Shown here piece by piece: positions 20,744 through 28,814 of a DNA stretch of 30,060 nucleotides; positions within the stretch are counted from its first letter, which is position 1, and the number at the start of each line of letters is the position of its first letter. The translations under genes were made by a program, and so were the position numbers. Below the pieces are notes generated by a model. The model did not search any database and was not told the DNA's origin. It saw nothing but the letters and a program-made list of their open reading frames with translations. The stretch is from a virus: IMG/VR virus record IMGVR_UViG_3300043464_001146, positions 1-30,060 of that record; one strand, written 5' to 3'.

Positions 20744-20952
20744 CGACCCCTGTGCAAACGTTCGTTCATTCCAGCCTCTGCCCTGCGTGCCATGTCAGCG
20801 CGCTCGGCTTCCTTGTGCTCGATCGCAAAGACCGCGATCCACTCGCTGAATTCTTGCGGACTAAGCGTCGCTTCTAGCTCGCCTACGGTGCGATGCAGCT
20901 CACGCGCCAGGCGAAACAGAAAGCGACGCTCAGGCCGCTCGATCAGTTTTTT
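20740..20952 (-). CDS. T extension of tail assembly chaperone (reached by -1 frameshift)
   Basis: After the slippery site, the -1 frame reads LIERPERRFLFRLARELHRT, then VGELEATLSPQEFSEWIAVF, typical of T-domain/DUF4035-like extensions that recruit tape measure and tail tube. It ends at 20740, overlapping the tape measure start. The reading frame could be opened upstream as an independent gene from 20988, but that start has no ribosome binding site and lies inside gpG. I treat it as expressed only as a gpG-T fusion of about 178 residues. Confidence 0.8.
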   Translation of the reverse strand, partial: KKLIERPERRFLFRLARELHRTVGELEATLSPQEFSEWIAVFAIEHKEAERADMARRAEAGMNERLHRGR

Positions 20953-21275
20953 TCGGTGTTTTCCTGCGCGAGCTTGCCGATGCCGCACACGCGCTGCGCG
21001 GCTTGGTAGAGCGCGAGCGTCGCCTCAAACTCTGACGCGCCCCAGGTCGACCACTGCTCTGTCGTCCAGAACGGCTCGCCCTCTGCGTCGATCACGCTGA
21101 GCGCGAGCAGCTTTGGCACTGCGTTTGACGGGTCAGAGCGCGCAGAGTCGATGACCTCAAACAGCAGATTCAGAGGCATCGCGCGCACGATGACGGACCC
21201 GCCCAGCGCGGGTACGTCGACCTCTTCCTGTTGCAGCGATGGCGCCGCAACGTCAGACCGGCGAAGCACGCCCAT
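20943..21275 (-). CDS. Tail assembly chaperone gpG
   Basis: This 110-residue protein is the short product of the G/GT pair and coats the tape measure before tube assembly. It has VDVPALGGSVIVRAMPLNLL and a helical acidic part (LLALSVIDAEGEPFWTTEQW, FEATLALYQAAQRVCGIGKL). It ends TEKN at a TGA at the slippery site. The ATG at 21275 overlaps the tail-tube stop (TGATG). Confidence 0.85.
   Translation of the reverse strand: MGVLRRSDVAAPSLQQEEVDVPALGGSVIVRAMPLNLLFEVIDSARSDPSNAVPKLLALSVIDAEGEPFWTTEQWSTWGASEFEATLALYQAAQRVCGIGKLAQENTEKN
20946..20952 (-). promoter_or_regulatory. Programmed -1 frameshift slippery site A AAA AAC
   Basis: On the - strand, the gpG frame reads GAA AAA AAC TGA, so the heptamer A AAA AAC is in the canonical X XXY YYZ register and followed at once by the stop. 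A one-base back-slip continues into CTG ATC GAG and the T domain. A downstream stimulator was not resolved by eye. Confidence 0.9.
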
Positions 21276-21682
21276 CAGGCAGTACCGCGGGTCAGATTCA
21301 GCACACCCGACATCGTGATTGGCGCCATCAAGTTGTCGCCAACCGACCCGCCGACAGGCTGATAGGTTTCGAGAATCGCATTCCCCGTGTATTTAGGGTT
21401 CGTCGCGGACACGGACGTATTCACACCGCGGATTTCGATCGGCACAACAGACCCAACAATCGAGAACAGGGTCGCGTCAACGGCGCTGGCTGCGTAGTCC
21501 TGGAAGAATTCGACGCTCAGGCTCCAGTCCTTGAGCGAGCCGATGCGGCTGCGTGCCGCGTCGCCCATTGCGGTGTCGTCCTGCATTTCAGACTTGTACG
21601 ACAAAGTCACCGACTTGACGAAAGCCGACAAGTTGACTGAGTTGATTGAAACGTGAGCGTTCGTAAGTACCAGGTTAGCCAT
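21275..21682 (-). CDS. Tail-tube-like protein (downstream paralog)
   Basis: This 135-residue protein begins MANLVLTNAHVSINSVNLSA and has DDTAMGDAARSRIGSLKDWS (residues 35-54), the pattern of phage major tail tube proteins. The first 60 residues align without gaps to the upstream 241-residue protein (shared MAN-VLTNA, NL, DDT, GD, RSR, G-LK). It lies directly upstream of the chaperone, the classical tube position, and downstream of two terminators. Confidence 0.85.
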   Translation of the reverse strand: MANLVLTNAHVSINSVNLSAFVKSVTLSYKSEMQDDTAMGDAARSRIGSLKDWSLSVEFFQDYAASAVDATLFSIVGSVVPIEIRGVNTSVSATNPKYTGNAILETYQPVGGSVGDNLMAPITMSGVLNLTRGTA

Positions 21683-21693
21683 GGCAGCACCTC

Positions 21694-21717
21694 AAAAAAA
21701 AGCCCGCGCGAGCGGGC
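21694..21717 (-). terminator. Intrinsic terminator, second of a tandem pair
   Basis: On the - strand, GCCCGC (21717-21712) pairs with GCGGGC (21707-21702) around a 4-base loop, followed by eight T. It sits between the two tail-tube-like genes, just before the downstream one. Confidence 0.88.
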
Positions 21718-21724
21718 ATGGACG

Positions 21725-21749
21725 AAAAAAAACCCGCCGAAGCGGGTTT
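21725..21749 (-). terminator. Intrinsic terminator, first of a tandem pair
   Basis: An 8-bp perfect stem (AAACCCGC, loop CGAA on the + strand, GCGGGTTT) is followed on the - strand by a T-run. Also has a T-rich flank on the other side, so it may work in both directions. Confidence 0.88.
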
Positions 21750-21771
21750 GTGTTTTGTGTGGGCGGGTTAC

Positions 21772-22497
21772 TTAGGCGAGGCCGACCGCCGCGACAAAGC
21801 TGATCGACGGCCCGGTGCCGGTCACCGTGTAGGACACTCGGTAATAAGTGTCAGTCCTTGGACCCGCGACGCTGGCGAACTGGAATTGGTTGGTGCCGAC
21901 GCTGGCGGCCGAGAATGTTGTGACAGTCACGGGTGAAGTAAATCCAACGTTGTCATCGGACTGCACGACAACCGTGATCGCAGGCGAAGTACCGCTCAGC
22001 GTCAGCACATGCAGCGCCATGCACACAGTCTGCGAAGCGCTCGCCGCGCCAAGCAAGCACGCGGTGCCGGTTCCGCTTGCGCCTACCGTTGCATTCACCA
22101 ACAGTTGCCCGCGCGCGATCGGCAGGCCAACACCCTCGCCCGCCATCGTGAACTTCGACAGCTCGCCGACTGTCGCGCTGTGAGGGGTGTAATCGCCCTG
22201 GCTCATTAGCCCGACGAATGCAGTGCTGCCCGCGGTCAGTGCGGCAGGCGCGATCGTCACCGGCACGTTTGCAAGGCCAACGTCAGCGAAAGCAAACGCG
22301 TCGACCGTGTCATTCCAAAAGCCCTCGCAGGCGAAGGCGAACTTTTTAAGACCGCCGGTGCGACTGCGCGATGAGTCACCGATCACCGTGTCGTCGAGCA
22401 ATTCGGCAGCGGTGCCCAGGCTTAGCATATTCGCGTCGCCGGCGAGGTTGTACTCGGCCACCCACAAGCCGGCGTTAGTAAGGACGGTGTTTGCCAT
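21772..22497 (-). CDS. Tail-tube-like protein (upstream, longer paralog)
   Basis: This 241-residue protein begins MANTVLTNAGLWVAEYNLAG and shares DDT, GD, RSR, G-LK with the downstream paralog, without gaps over 60 residues. It is a longer tube-like protein with an added beta-rich C-terminal domain (VCMALHVLTLSGTSPAITVV, YYRVSYTVTGTGPSISF). That part looks like a surface decoration or Ig-like fold. Which paralog builds the tube is not clear from sequence. Two terminators follow it, so it is probably made in large excess. Confidence 0.8.
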   Translation of the reverse strand: MANTVLTNAGLWVAEYNLAGDANMLSLGTAAELLDDTVIGDSSRSRTGGLKKFAFACEGFWNDTVDAFAFADVGLANVPVTIAPAALTAGSTAFVGLMSQGDYTPHSATVGELSKFTMAGEGVGLPIARGQLLVNATVGASGTGTACLLGAASASQTVCMALHVLTLSGTSPAITVVVQSDDNVGFTSPVTVTTFSAASVGTNQFQFASVAGPRTDTYYRVSYTVTGTGPSISFVAAVGLA

Positions 22498-22500
22498 GCA

Positions 22501-22902
22501 TCACTCGCGATAGAGAAAGATGAAATCTTGAGACGAGACCCGCGTGTCGGGTAGCCACTGCTCTGAGCCGATGGTCTGGCGACCGTCGTCGGCGAAGGCG
22601 TTGATAATCTCGGTGCCGCCGGTCGTGCCGTTGTACCAATCGAACGCGTCGAGTAAAGCTGCGTGCGTTGCAATCTCGCTTGTTGCAGTCGTCGCGATGA
22701 CGGTGAACTGCACGCGCTGGCGCACAAGGTTGACGGCGTCGCCCATCGCTCGCTGTCGACCTTCGCCGCCGATCATGTCGAACACAACGTGCGGTCGAGT
22801 TGCATTAGCAGGCGCGACGCCGTTGTACATCCGATTAGCAATCGCGGCGACAAGGGTTGCGGTCGCCGCAGTCCGCGCGACGATTGCTGACTCGATCGAC
22901 AT
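22501..22902 (-). CDS. Tail completion protein (DUF3168 type)
   Basis: This 133-residue protein starts MSIESAI at 22902, overlapping the gp10-like stop (TGATG). It has RMYNGVAPANATRPHVVFDM and RVQFTVIATT followed by a C-terminal beta strand, the pattern of DUF3168 tail terminator proteins. These cap the tail tube and join it to the head. An alternative in-frame start at 22929 lies inside the upstream gene. Confidence 0.82.
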   Translation of the reverse strand: MSIESAIVARTAATATLVAAIANRMYNGVAPANATRPHVVFDMIGGEGRQRAMGDAVNLVRQRVQFTVIATTATSEIATHAALLDAFDWYNGTTGGTEIINAFADDGRQTIGSEQWLPDTRVSSQDFIFLYRE

Positions 22903-23387
22903 CAGATGCGCCCTCTGTCTCTGCGCCACTCAAGGCGCTCGACGCCTTTGCGCGTCAAGCGCGCCACTTCCTCGACTGCGCTTGTCGCGGTCTGGTCGAA
23001 TGCGCGGCGCATGAAGCCGCTCGGTCTGACGCCTGGGTGATGCACGATCTCACGCAGGATCGTCGAAATCAGCATCGACTTTTTCTTGCTTGCGCGAATG
23101 ACGTGCGCCTTGGCACCAAACTCAACAATGTGCGCGTACCAGGCTTTTTTATTGCCCGCTACGACTTGCAGGTTTAGGTATCCGGTGCGCTTGTTCGTCC
23201 TGCGCTTAATCTTGATCGAGTCGCGAAGATCACCAGAGTCGACTGGCGCATTGGCTACAGCCTGCTGCTGCACGACCTTTGCGCCACCGCGCAGCGCCGA
23301 TGCCATGACTTGCACCTCAAGTTTCACCGGGAATTGCTTCAGCGACTCAGCAAGCTCAGCCATGCCGCTCATCTGAACGTTAGCCAT
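22902..23387 (-). CDS. HK97 gp10-like head-tail protein
   Basis: This 161-residue protein matches HK97 gp10: AESLKQFPVKLEVQVMAS, AVANAPVDSGDLRDSIKI, YAHIVEFGAKAHVIRASKKK, then HHPGVRPSGFMRRAFDQTAT. These proteins help complete the head-tail interface in siphophages. It is coupled to the adaptor gene. Confidence 0.9.
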   Translation of the reverse strand: MANVQMSGMAELAESLKQFPVKLEVQVMASALRGGAKVVQQQAVANAPVDSGDLRDSIKIKRRTNKRTGYLNLQVVAGNKKAWYAHIVEFGAKAHVIRASKKKSMLISTILREIVHHPGVRPSGFMRRAFDQTATSAVEEVARLTRKGVERLEWRRDRGRI

Positions 23388-23724
23388 TCGTCAGGCCCTC
23401 ACTTGCCATGATGCGAACCTCGCGGCTGCGCATGCCTTGTTCAAGCACAGCGCGGATGTCGAAAACCCGAGACTCGTAGAGAATGCGATACGAAGTCGCC
23501 GTTTTGCCGACGCCCCACTCGGGCCGATAGCGCATCGTGATCTGATGCGTAACCTCAGACTGCACGGCCTGCGCTGCGAACATCTCGCGCCCGCTCATCG
23601 GTCGGATGTCAGCGCGGTCGGTAAATAGGTCGGTCCACGTCGTTGACTGCTGGCCGACACTATCAACCGTCGATGACCGCGTCTGCACAGTCACGACCGA
23701 CGATAGGTTTCCGGCTTTCATCAA
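23380..23724 (-). CDS. Head-tail adaptor (joining protein)
   Basis: This 114-residue protein has the head-tail joining family pattern: KAGNLSSVVTVQTRSSTVDS, TWTDLFTDRADIRPMSGREM, HQITMRYRPEWG, YESRVFDIRAV. It forms the stopper or adaptor ring below the connector. It overlaps both neighbours by 4-8 bases. Confidence 0.88.
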   Translation of the reverse strand: MMKAGNLSSVVTVQTRSSTVDSVGQQSTTWTDLFTDRADIRPMSGREMFAAQAVQSEVTHQITMRYRPEWGVGKTATSYRILYESRVFDIRAVLEQGMRSREVRIMASEGLTNG

Positions 23725-24290
23725 GCCAGCTCGTTTACGACGTAACGCGCGAGCAGCGAATCGGCGAACGGGTTCGCCTCGACCGGCTTCTCAGAGTCTG
23801 CCTCGCGGTTCTCGTAGAGCGTGCCAGCCTTCAGCAAAATCCACGCCTTGATCGAAGCCGGGATTGTCGATGCCGTGTAGCCGCACTGGTACTGGATCGC
23901 AACCGCGTTGGTCGTAGTCAATGTCGCGGGCCAGGTGTAGCCGTATGCCGGGATGACCCAGGCACTGAGCTGCGACGCGTCAAGCGTGTAAGTCGATGCG
24001 CTGAGCGTCGTCAACGTGCCCGCGATGTTGACGTATTTGACCCAATCCACAGACGTGATCGGACCCTTTGGTATCTCAATTGAGTCAGGGAAGTCGTCGT
24101 AATAACGGATCATCGTGCGCGGCGCCAGTGATCTGCCAGTGAGTTGCTCGGCCTGCTGCCGTGCAGCGGTGATGTAGATCGAGATCATCGAGTCGTCTGT
24201 GTCGATGCCGATGCGCGAGTGCAGCTTGAACTCAGCGACGGTCACCGGCTCGACGCTCGGTGCGGTCTGCTCAATCAGTCCGATTCCCAT
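23721..24290 (-). CDS. Head-tail connector gp6-like protein
   Basis: This 189-residue protein matches the gp6-like connector family: PVTVAEFKLHSRIGIDTDDS, ISIYITAARQQAEQLTGRSL, then PASIKAWILLKAGTLYENRE. It forms the ring beneath the portal. It lies between the repeat protein and the adaptor gene. Confidence 0.88.
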   Translation of the reverse strand: MGIGLIEQTAPSVEPVTVAEFKLHSRIGIDTDDSMISIYITAARQQAEQLTGRSLAPRTMIRYYDDFPDSIEIPKGPITSVDWVKYVNIAGTLTTLSASTYTLDASQLSAWVIPAYGYTWPATLTTTNAVAIQYQCGYTASTIPASIKAWILLKAGTLYENREADSEKPVEANPFADSLLARYVVNELA

Positions 24291-24299
24291 TACTACCCC

Positions 24300-25745
24300 T
24301 TACGCACTGCGCCGATAAGGCGCGGTCGATGTTCTGTCTTGCGCTGCGCTAACGGTGCGCGATGTTGCCGCCGGCGCCGTGCGCATCGCGTGTACGTTTG
24401 CACCCCACGACCCGCCTGCGCCTGGCAGGCTTGGCAGCGTGAACACGCCGGCCTGCAGCCCGGTCGCGCTTGCGGTTCCCAACAGACCTGGCAGACCATT
24501 CGGCACAGACGCGGCGAAGGTTGCGGCGTTTGCCGCGCCGACCTTGCCCGTAATGATTGTCGAGAGCGCGACGGCAGACAGTCGGCCGGTCGCGACTGCA
24601 GCGCCGAGCGCGCCAGGCACGATGCTCGACACGAAGATTTGCGCGGTAGAACCGATCGCGACTGCGCCGCCAACATTGCCGCCGACGACGCCACCCGATC
24701 CAATACCCGCAGGAAGCCCCGTAGCGGCCGCGGCGCCGGCGTTTGCACCCAGCACCACCTGAGCCAGCACGGCAGCAGCCTTGCCCGTTCCTGCAGCGTT
24801 GCCGGCCGTTCCTGCGATAACGGTGGACACCGCAACGCTTGCGGTCAGCCCCGCGCCAGTTGCTGCGCCGACCGATGTCGTCACAAGCGTGGGCGCCGAT
24901 ATCGTTGCAAGCTGACCGGCAGCACTTGCTGCGCCGACCGTGCCCGCGATGACTAGCTGCGAGCCAACCAGCGCCGCTGCGCCGACTGCAGTCGCCGTGC
25001 CGACGTTGCCGGCGATGATGAGCTGCTGACTGATAAGTGCGGTCTGGCCTGAGCCAGTCGCCGCGCCGACGTTACCTGCGATCTGGTTGCCGGACAGAAT
25101 GCCGGCTGCAAACCCGGCCGCGGTCGCGGTGCCAACGGCGCCAGCGACAACGGTCGACACAGCAACCGATGCGGTCAATCCGGCGCCGGATGCGGTGCCG
25201 GTATTGCCTGCTACAACGAGCTGCGATCCAATCAGCGCGACCTGGCCGGTTGCCGTTGCCGTGCCGACGCTGCCGGCGATCGCGTTGCCAGACAGGACGC
25301 TCGACGCTTGACCGGTTGCTGTTGCGGTGCCGACGCTGCCGGCGACGACGGTCGACACGCGAATCGATGCGACTGCGCCTGCTGCGGTCGATGTGCCGAC
25401 GTTGCCGGCGATAACGACCTGCGAGCCAATCAGCACGGCCTGACCGGCTGCTGTTGCCGTGCCGGCGTTGCCTGCGATTGTCGTCGCCGACAGCACGCTC
25501 GCCGATTGACCGGTGGCCGCTGCCGCGCCGACGTTGCCGGCGATTACGACCGAAACCGAGATCGATGCGGTCGCGCCTGCAGCAGTCGATGCACCCAGGT
25601 TACCCGCGATCGTCTGAGCCACCGCGATCGATGCGGTCTGGCCCGCGGCTGCTGCGGCACCAAGGTTGCCGGGTATCGTGACCGCTGAGCTTGCCGCCGC
25701 GGACGAAGACTTAAGCTCAAGCCAGTAAAGACGCGTGGTTGCCAT
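24300..25745 (-). CDS. 18 x 22-residue repeat protein in the head cluster
   Basis: This 481-residue protein begins MATTRLYWLELKSS and then has 18 uninterrupted repeats of exactly 22 residues (23-418), each like IAGNVGTATAAGQAASV plus a variable five residues. It ends in a 63-residue Pro/Thr/Arg-containing tail. It is almost all Ala, Gly, Val, Thr, Ser, Ile and Gln. Consecutive repeat ends cycle through SxxVST, LSGN/LSAT and IGSQ types, so there is a 66-residue super-period in the middle. Such periodicity fits a beta-solenoid or fibre. The ATG at 25745 has AAGGGG upstream. Function is unknown; decoration or adhesin is my guess. Confidence 0.75.
   Translation of the reverse strand: MATTRLYWLELKSSSAAASSAVTIPGNLGAAAAAGQTASIAVAQTIAGNLGASTAAGATASISVSVVIAGNVGAAAATGQSASVLSATTIAGNAGTATAAGQAVLIGSQVVIAGNVGTSTAAGAVASIRVSTVVAGSVGTATATGQASSVLSGNAIAGSVGTATATGQVALIGSQLVVAGNTGTASGAGLTASVAVSTVVAGAVGTATAAGFAAGILSGNQIAGNVGAATGSGQTALISQQLIIAGNVGTATAVGAAALVGSQLVIAGTVGAASAAGQLATISAPTLVTTSVGAATGAGLTASVAVSTVIAGTAGNAAGTGKAAAVLAQVVLGANAGAAAATGLPAGIGSGGVVGGNVGGAVAIGSTAQIFVSSIVPGALGAAVATGRLSAVALSTIITGKVGAANAATFAASVPNGLPGLLGTASATGLQAGVFTLPSLPGAGGSWGANVHAMRTAPAATSRTVSAAQDRTSTAPYRRSA
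24492..25679 (-). repeat. 66-bp coding repeats (18 copies)
   Basis: The repeats encode residues 23-418 of the preceding entry. Their length is exactly 18 x 66 = 1188 bp with no insertions or deletions, although the DNA copies are diverged. Groups of three copies repeat as a 198-bp unit over the central part. Confidence 0.85.
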
Positions 25746-25770
25746 CTTGATCACGCCCCTTTCTGCATCA

Positions 25771-27558
25771 TCAAAGCGAAGTTACTTTCAGCGTCGGCGT
25801 CCAGGGCCAGCTACTGATTACCGAATAATCGGATGGCGTAATCGAGAAACTGGTCTGAGCAGGACTCGGGAAACAGACTGTGCGTGCTGGTGGGCGAAAG
25901 ATTTGCCACGGGTTTTTGGCAAGAGAGGCTATTTCGGCTGCTGTAAGTGCCCTATTGTGGACTAAAAATACTGCTGTACTGGCTAAGTCAGTATAACCAC
26001 TTACGCCAACCCCGCCGATATTTAAGCCTGTTCCGCTTGTTCTTGTCTGTGCAGCGTTATTATTACTAGCCCTTAAAATACCGTTTTGCCAAATTTGAAG
26101 GCCAGTCGGCGAGTTATTAAACGACCATACATCATTGCCAAATGTTAATCCAGCAGCAGAAACCCTATTTGTTCCGGTGCTTCCGCCATAATCAAAATAT
26201 ACAGTTCCATCAGAATACGGTAAGTGCGCGTGAAATCTTTCTGCGTTAGCTAAAGAAGTTCCAAACGCAAGTGATTCTCGGTTAGTGCTATCCCTTTTGC
26301 GGTACAGTAATGTTGCACACGCTTGGCCAGTAGGTGTTTGTGCTGATGTTAATAGCTGAAACCCGTTAATACCGGCAGGCGGGGAATATTCAAGTCCATT
26401 TTTGCTCGGTGCAATCCGAGCAGAACCCCCAGTAAGCTGGGTATTACGAACAAGATTGACGTTCGGCGACGATCCAGTCCACGCGCCAACCAACCCCAGA
26501 GCAATTGGGTGGCTCCAATCAACCTGAACAGCCCCCTGCGGCTGCTGACGCAACTGAGGCGACCGAATCCTGCCGGCCCAATTCCGTACCAGCGAGACTG
26601 TCTGACTCTTGACTGTCGTCGGCCCACTCAGCAGATCAAACTTGATCGACCCAGAATCTTCTGGTGATTCAGCATCGAAGTTGAAATCGATATTCGTGCC
26701 AGCGCCGGGTTGTGCGACTGGCGATAGCGTCGTCTGGTAAACCTGCCCAGCGGATGATGAGAGTATGTAGTCGTTTCGGTCGCTGACGGTTTCGTCGAGC
26801 GCGGAGAATAGATTGCCGCTGGGCAGCGAAATTAGGATGGACTGCTGGGGCTTTAATAGCTGCCACCAGCCACCCTGAGATGACAGTGAAACAGCCTCGC
26901 TCTCAGTTAATGGTCGGTTCCAAATTGCAAGCACCAAGTGCGTACCGACAACCCCGCCGGCATTAACAGGACCATTTTTCCCGAGATACCAAGGCGAAGT
27001 GATAGTGGGAGAAGCGGCGACCGTGGACGAACTTAGTACATTTAGACCGTTAATATACGAACGAACGCCGCTTGAACTAGATATAGCTAGATATGCGTTT
27101 ACTACACCAAGTAATTTAAATGAACCAGTACCTGAATAGTTTGTCCCGCCCCATCGAGGGGCCAACGTACCAGTTGGAGCGGCGCTAAAGTTTAATGGTA
27201 AATTGCCGCCGCCGCTGGTATTGTCCCTAATGTAAGCGTTCGAATAAGAATTTATATTAGCTACAGAGAAAACCGATATGGACTGCGCCGTTTCGGTCCG
27301 AGTTGAAAACATCCAATAGTCGGAATTCATAGTGCTATTTCTAGCACCAACTCCATTAAATGTTGACTGCCTAGAATAGCCAGTTGACCCAGATGCGATG
27401 CTCATAGAACTCATCGTGACCAAATCAAGCGGACTGGTCGGAGAGCTTTGAGAAAAATCATAAAACCGGACTAGCCCACGCGATAATGGGTTACTCCAAT
27501 CAATCCGCACAGCCCCCTGCGGCTGTTGCCTCCAACGCTGACGAAGAAAATAGCTCAA
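25771..27558 (-). CDS. Two-module LamG-like virion protein
   Basis: This 595-residue protein has two modules, each beginning with an RQQPQGA motif: RQRWRQQPQGAVRIDWSNP at the N-terminus and LRQQPQGAVQVDWSHP near residue 340. Each is followed by a beta-jellyroll-like region (LVLAIWNRPLTESEAVSL; FLVHNRALTAAEIASL) and an NPWQxF/PQ-type end. The pattern is that of LamG/concanavalin-like domains in phage virion proteins, suggesting carbohydrate binding. The N-terminal half is AT-richer than its neighbours. The start overlaps the next gene's stop (ATGA). Confidence 0.75.
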   Translation of the reverse strand: MSYFLRQRWRQQPQGAVRIDWSNPLSRGLVRFYDFSQSSPTSPLDLVTMSSMSIASGSTGYSRQSTFNGVGARNSTMNSDYWMFSTRTETAQSISVFSVANINSYSNAYIRDNTSGGGNLPLNFSAAPTGTLAPRWGGTNYSGTGSFKLLGVVNAYLAISSSSGVRSYINGLNVLSSSTVAASPTITSPWYLGKNGPVNAGGVVGTHLVLAIWNRPLTESEAVSLSSQGGWWQLLKPQQSILISLPSGNLFSALDETVSDRNDYILSSSAGQVYQTTLSPVAQPGAGTNIDFNFDAESPEDSGSIKFDLLSGPTTVKSQTVSLVRNWAGRIRSPQLRQQPQGAVQVDWSHPIALGLVGAWTGSSPNVNLVRNTQLTGGSARIAPSKNGLEYSPPAGINGFQLLTSAQTPTGQACATLLYRKRDSTNRESLAFGTSLANAERFHAHLPYSDGTVYFDYGGSTGTNRVSAAGLTFGNDVWSFNNSPTGLQIWQNGILRASNNNAAQTRTSGTGLNIGGVGVSGYTDLASTAVFLVHNRALTAAEIASLAKNPWQIFRPPARTVCFPSPAQTSFSITPSDYSVISSWPWTPTLKVTSL

Positions 27559-28358
27559 GGCACCCTCACCCAGCCGGAATTGCTCAAGTCAGCAATCGGG
27601 CGAGAATACGAGAATGAGACTGGCAGGAAGACCGTCATCGATTTTTGTGGGGCAAAGAGTTGCCACGGGTTTGCAGAAAGCTCAGCAACCTCACCGTCTA
27701 GCAATGCTCGCTTCCAAGACGCGGACAGATATGTAAACCACAAATATGTTCCGGCGTCCTGCGTGAATCCTATACGAGACGGTCGCGCATACGTCCCCGC
27801 ATAAGCAGCGCGATAGGTCGCATCAGATGTCGCTAGAATCCCGTTTATGAATAAGCGGGTTCCTATTCCAGGAGCCGACGTGATCATTAAGACGTTGATC
27901 TTGCGTCTTTCAATCGGTGTACTTGCCGTCAGAAGCGGAACATAATTTGCAACATAAGAGAGTTGCCCACTTGTATTGACGACGAGACTATCTCCATTAC
28001 CCCCACCCCAAGACGGTCCGCGATAAAACGCGCTGCCCGTAAACGAATCGTATTCGGCAGACATCACGGACATTAGTGTCTGAGGGAATGTAACTCCAGA
28101 TTGAAGGCCGTCCCAAGGATGTCTGATTGCGAGCCATTCAAAATATCTAACTGTGCGCCAAGCACGCGCGCCGCGAAGGCTGGCTATCGGCAATGTGTCG
28201 CTGTTCAAAAACTGTACTGGATAACGCTGGCTTGCGTTTTGCCCTCTGTGCAGCGGGGTTCCTGCCTGAACCATCTCGTAGGCAAAAGTCGAAGACTCGT
28301 TGATCCGCGCAGGATATTGCGGCTGCTGCCTCCAACGACGGGACAGGAATTGAGCCAT
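27555..28358 (-). CDS. LamG-like virion protein, third RQQPQ module
   Basis: This 267-residue protein repeats the module: MAQFLSRRWRQQPQYPARIN, a beta-rich middle (SFTGSAFYRGPSWGGGNGDS; RLFINGILATSDATYRAAYA), and ELSANPWQLFAPQKS near the end. It lies directly upstream (in transcription) of the two-module protein. It probably forms a surface lectin-like domain; whether head or tail is not known. Confidence 0.75.
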   Translation of the reverse strand: MAQFLSRRWRQQPQYPARINESSTFAYEMVQAGTPLHRGQNASQRYPVQFLNSDTLPIASLRGARAWRTVRYFEWLAIRHPWDGLQSGVTFPQTLMSVMSAEYDSFTGSAFYRGPSWGGGNGDSLVVNTSGQLSYVANYVPLLTASTPIERRKINVLMITSAPGIGTRLFINGILATSDATYRAAYAGTYARPSRIGFTQDAGTYLWFTYLSASWKRALLDGEVAELSANPWQLFAPQKSMTVFLPVSFSYSRPIADLSNSGWVRVP

Positions 28359-28361
28359 CGC

Positions 28362-28814
28362 TCAGACCGCAATGCCCCAGACCTCTGCAATCTGAACGGC
28401 ACCAGCAGTGAATGTCGCGCCGCTGTCGTTCTTGAATACGAGCTTGGTCTTGACGGGCAGAATCCCACCGTATGCAGCAGCCAGCGAGAAAATCTTACGG
28501 TGCGCGGCAGTATTCCCGACCAACGGAAGAGATCCGACAAAATGCATTTCCGCTTCGTCAGCAGAAGTCAAGCCAGAGTCACTGACAGACTTACCGAAGT
28601 TAGTGCCGTCGATTGAACCAACCGCAAAGATCACGCACTGCTCGTTGCCAGTCGTCGTGCCGCAGGTAATCGCAAGGTCGATCAGCACGTCGAGCGGGTC
28701 GTTTGTTGCGTGATTGATCTCGGCAGACGTGACATATGAGCCGGTTGTCAATGTCGCGAGACCTGTTACGGTAAGCGCCGCTGCTGTTTGAACGTGGGAC
28801 TTAATATCTGCCAT
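28362..28814 (-). CDS. Hypothetical virion protein
   Basis: This 150-residue protein is rich in Ala, Thr and Gly with a beta-strand pattern (VTGLATLTTGSYVTSAEINH, FAVGSIDGTNFGKSVSD, KLVFKNDSGATFTAGA). It looks like a small head decoration or stabilisation protein. It starts inside the 3' end of the lipoprotein gene. No named family was recognised. Confidence 0.7.
   Translation of the reverse strand: MADIKSHVQTAAALTVTGLATLTTGSYVTSAEINHATNDPLDVLIDLAITCGTTTGNEQCVIFAVGSIDGTNFGKSVSDSGLTSADEAEMHFVGSLPLVGNTAAHRKIFSLAAAYGGILPVKTKLVFKNDSGATFTAGAVQIAEVWGIAV

Noticed and set aside
20740-20988. Independent 82-codon gene
   Set aside because: Explained better as the T extension entered by -1 frameshift at A AAA AAC; its ATG has no ribosome binding site.
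24492-25679. CRISPR-like or satellite repeat array
   Set aside because: Repeats are in-frame, diverged, contiguous without spacers and code for a 22-residue protein repeat.
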